Below, in pieces: positions 5,850 through 9,886 of a stretch of DNA of 9,886 nt. The stretch comes from Bacillota bacterium. Lineage in GTDB: Bacteria; Bacillota; Clostridia; Lachnospirales; Lachnospiraceae. Location: positions 1 through 9,886 of the forward strand of contig JAEYWQ010000150.1 of NCBI GenBank assembly GCA_023428885.1, given 5' to 3'. Position 1 is the stretch's first letter, and each line of letters opens with the position of its first letter. The position numbers were made by a program, and so were the translations under genes. Below the pieces are notes generated by a model. That model was given only the letters and a program-made list of their open reading frames with translations, had not been told where the DNA came from and made no database searches.

Positions 5850-5909
5850 GGATTACTCCTCCTATTAATTAATAATATTTACTAGGTTAGTATTCCATGG
5901 ATTCGCTTA

Positions 5910-5918
5910 ATTATACCA
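5910..5918 (-). promoter_or_regulatory. Extended -10 promoter of the lipoprotein gene, no -35
   Basis: The minus strand reads TGGTATAAT, a perfect -10 with the extended TG element. At 17 bp the -35 position reads ATAATA (5933-5938), which is not a recognisable -35. The expected start is near 5903, about 54 nt before the GTG. The 11-bp repeat array begins 25 bp upstream of this element. Confidence 0.55.
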
Positions 5919-5942
5919 GTTAGATTCGGTAATATTATTTTA

Positions 5943-6052
5943 CAATGATTTACATTTGATTTGAATTCGCTCTGCATTCGATTTACATTCGATTTACTTT
6001 CGTTTTGCATACGTTCTGTATTCGTTCTGTATTCGTTCTGCATTGGTTTTGT
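5943..6052. repeat. Array of ten 11-bp tandem repeats
   Basis: The 110 bp divide exactly into ten 11-bp units on the plus strand, with a consensus close to ATTCG(A/T)T(C/T)TGC. The clearest copies are 5976-5986 and 5987-5997 (both ATTCGATTTAC), and 6020-6030 and 6031-6041 (ATTCGTTCTG plus T or C). The two leftmost units (5943-5964) and the last (6042-6052) are more diverged. The period is not a multiple of three, so it is not a coding repeat, and no spacers exist, so it is not a CRISPR. It begins 9 bp after the stop codon of the AlkD gene and ends 25 bp upstream of the lipoprotein -10. Confidence 0.85.
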
Positions 6053-6061
6053 TGTATTTGT

Positions 6062-6814
6062 TTATAGTAGATATTGGCGTAACTGCTCCTTATCTTCTTT
6101 TCTTACTTTTAAAGAATCACAAATTTTATATATTGTTTTATTATGAAGAAATAAGTCATCATTGGTAAATATTGCATTACCCTTCTTAGTAACTCCTTCT
6201 CTCAATATAGATATAATTCGCTCAGGAAAGAAAATATAAACTTTGGAATAGGCCCAAGCAAGTCCCATATTTACATAATAATCAGAAGACTTAATCCGTT
6301 CAAATTGATATAATATCTCATCGATATAGGCAGGGTTGAAATAATAGTTCAAGCACATCACGATGTAAAACCTCAATTCATATACACGCTTAGCTTTGCT
6401 TAAGCACTCCTTTGTTTCACCCTCCCTGACTGCATAGCTTTGAATAAAGTCATACATTCTTTCAGGCTGACTCTTGGTTATTTTTAAGGAACTACAGAAG
6501 GAATCACAGGTGGACCAATTATTAATATACGGAAGATAAGTATTTATCATAGAAAGTATCTGCTCCATTGTATATTGCTTAAGGTTCATATTTCCAATGA
6601 CTAAACCCATCAACAAGGTTTCCTCAAAAAAAGAATGCTTGACCTCCTTAAAATATTCAAATACATCCCCTTTACTGATTTCTTTCGCCATTTTTTGAAG
6701 AAAAGGCAAACGAATTCCCCGAACATTAGAGATATTCGGTAGTAAGCGTGATGAAAACTCTCGATAGTTCTCCTCTTCTAGACTATTTAGTTTTTCTAAG
6801 ATTTGTTGATACAT
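6062..6814 (-). CDS. AlkD-family DNA alkylation repair glycosylase
   Basis: AlkD proteins (PF08713) are all-helical ALK/HEAT-repeat DNA glycosylases that excise 3- and 7-alkylated purines without base flipping. The 250-residue length fits the family (Bacillus cereus AlkD is 237). Matching residues are Trp100 and Asp104 (NNWSTCDSFC), corresponding to the Trp/Asp pair four residues apart where the Asp is catalytic, Arg148 in the ELRFYIVMC helix, and Trp187 (YYVNMGLAWAYSK), so the active site appears intact. The C-terminal NKTIYKICDSLKV helix is also typical. The ATG lies within the last codons of the TIGR03915 gene, a 32-nt overlap in another frame, with GGAG a short distance upstream, which implies translational coupling. 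It is the third gene of the LexA-box-preceded operon. The stop codon is followed at once by the 11-bp repeat array, and no terminator hairpin was found there. Confidence 0.88.
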   Translation of the reverse strand: MYQQILEKLNSLEEENYREFSSRLLPNISNVRGIRLPFLQKMAKEISKGDVFEYFKEVKHSFFEETLLMGLVIGNMNLKQYTMEQILSMINTYLPYINNWSTCDSFCSSLKITKSQPERMYDFIQSYAVREGETKECLSKAKRVYELRFYIVMCLNYYFNPAYIDEILYQFERIKSSDYYVNMGLAWAYSKVYIFFPERIISILREGVTKKGNAIFTNDDLFLHNKTIYKICDSLKVRKEDKEQLRQYLL

Positions 6815-7586
6815 GTTGAAACTCCGTCATATATTTTCGATAATGTAGGGCAACGTGATTTCTCTGGAAAGCATAATTTTCACGCTCCTTGATAGCGATG
6901 CTATCAAAGAAAGTTTTCCATAATACTTCATAATCCTGCTGATTGGCTGACATATCAAGTAGATGATCAACTTCATCCTGAGTTAGATAAGATAAAAACC
7001 ACTTGGCATACGACTGGTGAATGGTGGCTAATCTGCGTTTCACATCCAAAATCATAAAGTTCTCCCCAGCTAAGCGATCTGCAAAATGAGGTGTAATCAG
7101 CTCAAGCACATTGTTTTTTGGTTCAATCTTTGCCAGTAAGACCTTGTTATCTAGTTCTATGAATCTAACAAACTCCTGATAATAGTGAGTGTCCGTACCA
7201 ACTCTACGATTCATCTCAAAGATATCACAAACGTAAGGATCGGTAAGATGATCAACAACGCTTTTACCCATGGTAAATCCACGGACTAAAAAGTGATAAA
7301 TACTATTGGCTTTTCTCTCATCACAAGACAAAGCTGCTCGTACCACCATCTGATAAGCCTGTACCGATATCTTCTTCCGTATAGCTTCAGCGACCTTGTC
7401 AGCTAATTCACTATCTTTCGTAACGGTAATATAGTCACTAAATAACTCAATATTATTAACAGTATCTTCTGCTACAACTTCCAACTTGATATTGTCATGA
7501 CCATATTTAGCAGCCCAGGCAATATAAACGGCGCTAAAGATACCTTCTACACTATCCTCACATTGATAGATTCGCTTTTGTTTCAA
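6783..7586 (-). CDS. TIGR03915-family DNA metabolism protein, partner of the radical SAM repair protein
   Basis: The 267-residue protein matches the family always found next to the TIGR03916 radical SAM protein. Recognisable blocks are the N-terminal CEDSVEGIFSAVYIAWAAKYGHDN (9-32), FEMNRRVGTDTHYYQEFVRFIEL, IEPKNNVLELITPHFADRL, the IHQSYAKWFL block, and the C-terminal LWKTFFDSIAIKERENYAFQRNHVALHYRKYMTEF. Its biochemical activity has not been established; in some proteobacteria it is fused to a uracil-DNA-glycosylase-family domain, which this protein lacks. Translation starts at TTG (7584-7586) with GGAG nine bases upstream; no in-frame ATG exists near the conserved N-terminus. The gene lies 97 bp after the radical SAM gene, with no convincing promoter and only a small hairpin without a U-tract (7640-7660), so co-transcription is likely. 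Its 3' end overlaps the AlkD gene by 32 nt. Confidence 0.88.
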   Translation of the reverse strand: MKQKRIYQCEDSVEGIFSAVYIAWAAKYGHDNIKLEVVAEDTVNNIELFSDYITVTKDSELADKVAEAIRKKISVQAYQMVVRAALSCDERKANSIYHFLVRGFTMGKSVVDHLTDPYVCDIFEMNRRVGTDTHYYQEFVRFIELDNKVLLAKIEPKNNVLELITPHFADRLAGENFMILDVKRRLATIHQSYAKWFLSYLTQDEVDHLLDMSANQQDYEVLWKTFFDSIAIKERENYAFQRNHVALHYRKYMTEFQHVSTNLRKTK

Positions 7587-7683
7587 TTTATCTCACTCCA
7601 ATTCTGAAATCACAATACTCTTATCTCAACTTTTGCATCACAGAACTAACCCAATTCTGTTCCCTTTGATTTCATTTCTAGTC

Positions 7684-9267
7684 TTATCCCCGAGCAATCA
7701 TCTGGGTTTGAAAGTCTATCGGTAATTCAATCTTTTGATGGTCAAACAACGAAATCTGTTCATATGTCATACCATCTGAAGCTAGATTTTTCGGCAATCT
7801 TTCTTTCATTCCAATCATCTGGTTTGTAATATAATTTTCATCTAATTTTGTTGGATACATCATCTGACCGTCACAGGTTATAAAATAAACTGCACGTTTT
7901 AAAACCACACCCATCTTTCTCAAATCTTCGAAGCGCAATTTAGCAGACTTTCTCGCCTTAACTATTCTTCCTGCTGACTTAGGGCCAATCCCTGGTACCC
8001 GAAGTAGAGTATAATAATCTGCTTTGTTCACTTCGATTGGAAACTGATCCAGGTGTCCAACTGCCCAGTTACACTTAGGGTCTAGAAAAACATTAAAATT
8101 AGGTCGTTCCTGCGTTAATAACTCCTTGGCTTCAAAGCCATAAAAGCGCAGTAACCAATCTGCTTGATAGAGACGATGTTCCCGCAATAAGGGTGGGCCT
8201 CCTGGTATCACTGGTAATGAACTATCTTCATTCACACGAATAAAGGCAGAATAGAATACTCTCTTTAAATCAAATTTTTGATATAAAGCTTCGGTCACTG
8301 CCATAATCTCATAATCACTCTCAGGAGTGGCTCCAATAATCATCTGTGTACTTTGTCCAGCTGGAACAAATCCACGGTTACCTCCAAATTGATTCATCTT
8401 CATCAAACCATTCTTCGGTTGAATGATTGGGCTCATGGTTTCACTAGGTGAATCCTCCCATCCGGTTAGTATTTGCTTTCGAATTTGCTCAGTTTTCGCA
8501 AATCCTTGCTTCTCTAACATGACTTCTTTATGTTCTAAATGTAGAGTTGCATCTTGAGCTCTCTTTTGCTCAATGCTCTGGCCTTCTACCTTTCTTCTTG
8601 TATGCCAATAAGCACTCTTATTCCCACCCATCATACCAAAAGACTGTTGACTCTCTTCGATTCCAGATTGAATCTGACGAATCGGACTTAAAATATGCTT
8701 TCGATTCTTATGTGGTGCTAATTGTTTGAGACCATCAGCAGTTGGTAATTCCAAATTAATGCTCATACGGTCAGCATACCAGCCAACCATCTCGATTAGT
8801 TCTGGATCAGCTCCTGGAATTGCCTTACAATGAATATATCCGTTAAAATGATACTGAGTACGCAGCATCTGCAAAGTTCTTCCGATGAGTTCCATGGTGT
8901 AATTGGGAGTTTTAATAATACCAGAACTTAAAAAAAGCCCTTCGATATAATTACGACGATAAAACTCCATGGTAAGACTACAGACTTCCTCTGGAGTAAA
9001 TGTCGTTCTTGGAACATCATTCGAAGAGCGATTCAAACAATACTTACAATCATAGATACATTCATTGGTAAATAATATCTTTAATAAGGATATACAGCGT
9101 CCATCTGCTGAAAAGGCATGACATAATCCACTAGCAACTGTATTCCCAATCATCCCATCTTTCCCTTTACGGTCAACTCCACTGGAAGTACAAGCTACAT
9201 CATACTTGGCCGCATCCGCTAAGATAGAAAGTTTCTGTTCAATTGTCATGGACTCTGAAATAACCAT
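7684..9267 (-). CDS. Putative DNA modification/repair radical SAM protein (TIGR03916 family) with C-terminal helix-hairpin-helix
   Basis: Radical SAM enzymes use a [4Fe-4S] cluster and S-adenosylmethionine to start radical chemistry. The cluster motif is Cys70-x3-Cys74-x2-Cys77 (NECIYDCKYCLNR), preceded by the family block AAKYDVACTSSG (19-30). The SAM barrel continues through EGLFLSSGI (109-117), HCKAIPGADPELI (146-158), RMSINLELP (167-175), FVPAGQSTQMIIGATPESD (300-318), and the conserved end with PGGPPLLREHRLYQADWLLRFYGF. Residues 413-445 form a helix-hairpin-helix DNA-binding unit with LLRVPGIGPKSAGRI (421-435). The reaction is unknown; a DNA-directed role follows from this domain and the repair neighbours. 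Residues about 205-297, rich in Gln, Lys, Glu and Ser, look like an insertion into the barrel, making the protein longer than I expect for the family. The ATG at 9265-9267 has a weak ribosome binding site; an internal ATG (9247-9249, residue 7) is a credible alternative. First gene of the operon. Confidence 0.9.
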   Translation of the reverse strand: MVISESMTIEQKLSILADAAKYDVACTSSGVDRKGKDGMIGNTVASGLCHAFSADGRCISLLKILFTNECIYDCKYCLNRSSNDVPRTTFTPEEVCSLTMEFYRRNYIEGLFLSSGIIKTPNYTMELIGRTLQMLRTQYHFNGYIHCKAIPGADPELIEMVGWYADRMSINLELPTADGLKQLAPHKNRKHILSPIRQIQSGIEESQQSFGMMGGNKSAYWHTRRKVEGQSIEQKRAQDATLHLEHKEVMLEKQGFAKTEQIRKQILTGWEDSPSETMSPIIQPKNGLMKMNQFGGNRGFVPAGQSTQMIIGATPESDYEIMAVTEALYQKFDLKRVFYSAFIRVNEDSSLPVIPGGPPLLREHRLYQADWLLRFYGFEAKELLTQERPNFNVFLDPKCNWAVGHLDQFPIEVNKADYYTLLRVPGIGPKSAGRIVKARKSAKLRFEDLRKMGVVLKRAVYFITCDGQMMYPTKLDENYITNQMIGMKERLPKNLASDGMTYEQISLFDHQKIELPIDFQTQMIARG

Positions 9268-9294
9268 ACATTAGCACCAACCTTATTAATAATC

Positions 9295-9308
9295 CGAACT
9301 AGTGTTCG
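9295..9308. promoter_or_regulatory. LexA/SOS operator (Gram-positive type)
   Basis: CGAACTAGTGTTCG is a perfect 14-bp palindrome matching the Bacillus/Clostridium LexA box CGAAC-N4-GTTCG in every fixed position. It covers about -1 to +13 relative to the predicted start of the radical SAM operon, a position suited to blocking transcription. I found no second box in the window. Confidence 0.85.
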
Positions 9309-9313
9309 TATTT

Positions 9314-9342
9314 ATTATATCATTTGCTTTATAAGATTGCAA
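9314..9342 (-). promoter_or_regulatory. Sigma-A promoter of the SOS-type repair operon
   Basis: On the minus strand TTGCAA (9337-9342) and a perfect TATAAT (9314-9319) are 17 bp apart, with TG one base before the -10 (extended -10). Transcription should start near 9307, inside the LexA box, leaving a leader of about 40 nt before the radical SAM ATG. Confidence 0.8.
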
Positions 9343-9399
9343 TGACTAATATGATGAAAGCTTTACTTTCTACAACTTGATTCTCGCTATCTATAAACC

Positions 9400-9867
9400 T
9401 TATTTAAACCACACGTTGGTTGCAAATAGTAAGAACAAGAAGATAGCCACGATAAAGACGCCAGCAATTAATAGGGCTGCTAATAATGAACTGAAAATCA
9501 AACGTCTTGTTTCACGTCGGCTAAGTTCTGGGACCGTATTGCGCTTTTGCATTTCTATCTCGCTTGGCTCTTCATAAAACCAAGGCATTCCTTCTACATT
9601 CATATTCGCAATAGATTCCTTTTCATTGTCCTCAGCCTTTATTTTATGATATCTTTCTTCTCTGGTTGCTGTATATTCTTCGTGAACCCCGGTTGATCCA
9701 AATTCTTTTCTCAGATCTCTCTCAATGATTGGTTCTGCAGAATTAGTATCTTCCGTATTCACATAATCAATTGCTTGATATATCATTTCATTCGATAGAT
9801 TCTCTATTCCACCCTCAAACGGCATGTCCTTATCATTCTTACCGAATCCAGTATGTTCTTCATGCAT
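9400..9867 (-). CDS. Acidic protein of unknown function with a C-terminal membrane anchor
   Basis: I do not recognise a family. The 155-residue product has a long hydrophilic, acidic region (1-115) rich in Glu, Asp and Asn, containing the motif VEGMPWFYEEPSEIEMQ (91-107), then a basic patch SRRETRR (116-122) and a single strongly hydrophobic segment (about 123-150) ending NVWFK. There is no signal peptide, so this is a tail-anchored arrangement with the acidic part probably in the cytoplasm next to the basic patch. AGGAGGT (9875-9881) lies seven bases before the ATG at 9865-9867, which makes the gene convincing despite the lack of homology. Its promoter is outside the window. It is followed in the same direction by the repair operon, which has its own promoter in the 132-bp gap; no strong terminator was seen between them. 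Confidence 0.75.
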   Translation of the reverse strand: MHEEHTGFGKNDKDMPFEGGIENLSNEMIYQAIDYVNTEDTNSAEPIIERDLRKEFGSTGVHEEYTATREERYHKIKAEDNEKESIANMNVEGMPWFYEEPSEIEMQKRNTVPELSRRETRRLIFSSLLAALLIAGVFIVAIFLFLLFATNVWFK

Positions 9868-9886
9868 TTTAAATACCTCCTCACTA

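Noticed and set aside
5527..5868. Plus-strand open frame of 113 codons opposite the lipoprotein
   Set aside because: It is a Pro/Val-rich mirror of Gly/Asn/Thr codons. The minus strand has the lipobox, ribosome binding site, promoter and terminator.
5943..6052. CRISPR-like array or LexA-site cluster
   Set aside because: The units are 11 bp and directly abutting with no spacers. Although GTTC/GAAC-like words occur, they are all in one orientation and never form GAAC-N4-GTTC.
5961..6146. Plus-strand open frame of 61 codons with a repeating Phe-Cys-Ile-Arg look
   Set aside because: It only translates the 11-bp repeat array and then runs into the opposite strand of the AlkD gene; no ribosome binding site.
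7640..7660. Small inverted repeat ACAGAA/TTCTGT between the radical SAM and TIGR03915 genes as a terminator
   Set aside because: Only six pairs with a nine-base loop and no U-tract on the transcribed strand; it should not break the operon.
8547..8729. Plus-strand open frame of 60 codons
   Set aside because: It lies opposite the insertion region of the radical SAM gene and has no start signals.
9377..9577. Plus-strand open frame of 66 codons
   Set aside because: It overlaps the membrane-anchor end of the 155-residue protein on the other strand, which has the better ribosome binding site.

Overview
The window looks like chromosomal DNA of a low-GC Gram-positive anaerobe, most probably a Lachnospiraceae (Clostridium cluster XIVa) relative. 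The reasons are AT-rich intergenic DNA, strong AGGAGG-type ribosome binding sites, sigma-A promoters with extended -10 elements, a clostridial-type hexameric glutamate dehydrogenase, a CmpB-family (PF06541) membrane protein, and a Gram-positive (CGAAC-N4-GTTCG) LexA box. I cannot name the species from the sequence. No tRNA, rRNA, CRISPR array, transposase or phage gene was seen.

Layout. Positions 1-124 hold the end of a gene coding for a Phe-Asp-Arg-rich tail. A sigma-A promoter then drives a membrane-anchored DUF218 (YdcF/SanA-like) protein (227-985). A bidirectional terminator separates it from the minus-strand glutamate dehydrogenase gene (1099-2433). That gene has a leader of about 140 nt with a U-tailed hairpin and a second hairpin close to the ribosome binding site. 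Next come a minus-strand CYTH phosphatase (2670-3158), a plus-strand CmpB-like membrane protein (3322-3720), a minus-strand MIF-type tautomerase (3733-4077) and a plus-strand HAD-GNAT fusion (4220-5416). These look like ordinary single-gene units. A second bidirectional terminator (5441-5473) separates the fusion gene from a minus-strand Gly/Asn/Thr-rich lipoprotein (5487-5849).

The most interesting part is 6062-9342. Read on the minus strand it is a likely operon: a radical SAM protein of the uncharacterised DNA modification/repair family (TIGR03916), its usual partner of the TIGR03915 family, and an AlkD-type DNA glycosylase that overlaps the partner gene by 32 nt. The promoter is near consensus, and a perfect palindromic LexA/SOS box lies over the predicted transcription start. 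This supports placing the uncharacterised pair in the SOS DNA-damage response, with an alkylbase glycosylase as a third component.

Between the AlkD gene and the lipoprotein promoter lies a tandem array of ten 11-bp degenerate repeats. It sits directly upstream of an extended -10 element that has no recognisable -35, as expected if the array were a helically phased binding site. At the right end is an acidic protein with one C-terminal membrane segment (9400-9867). It lies upstream of the repair operon in the same direction but is separated from it by the SOS promoter.
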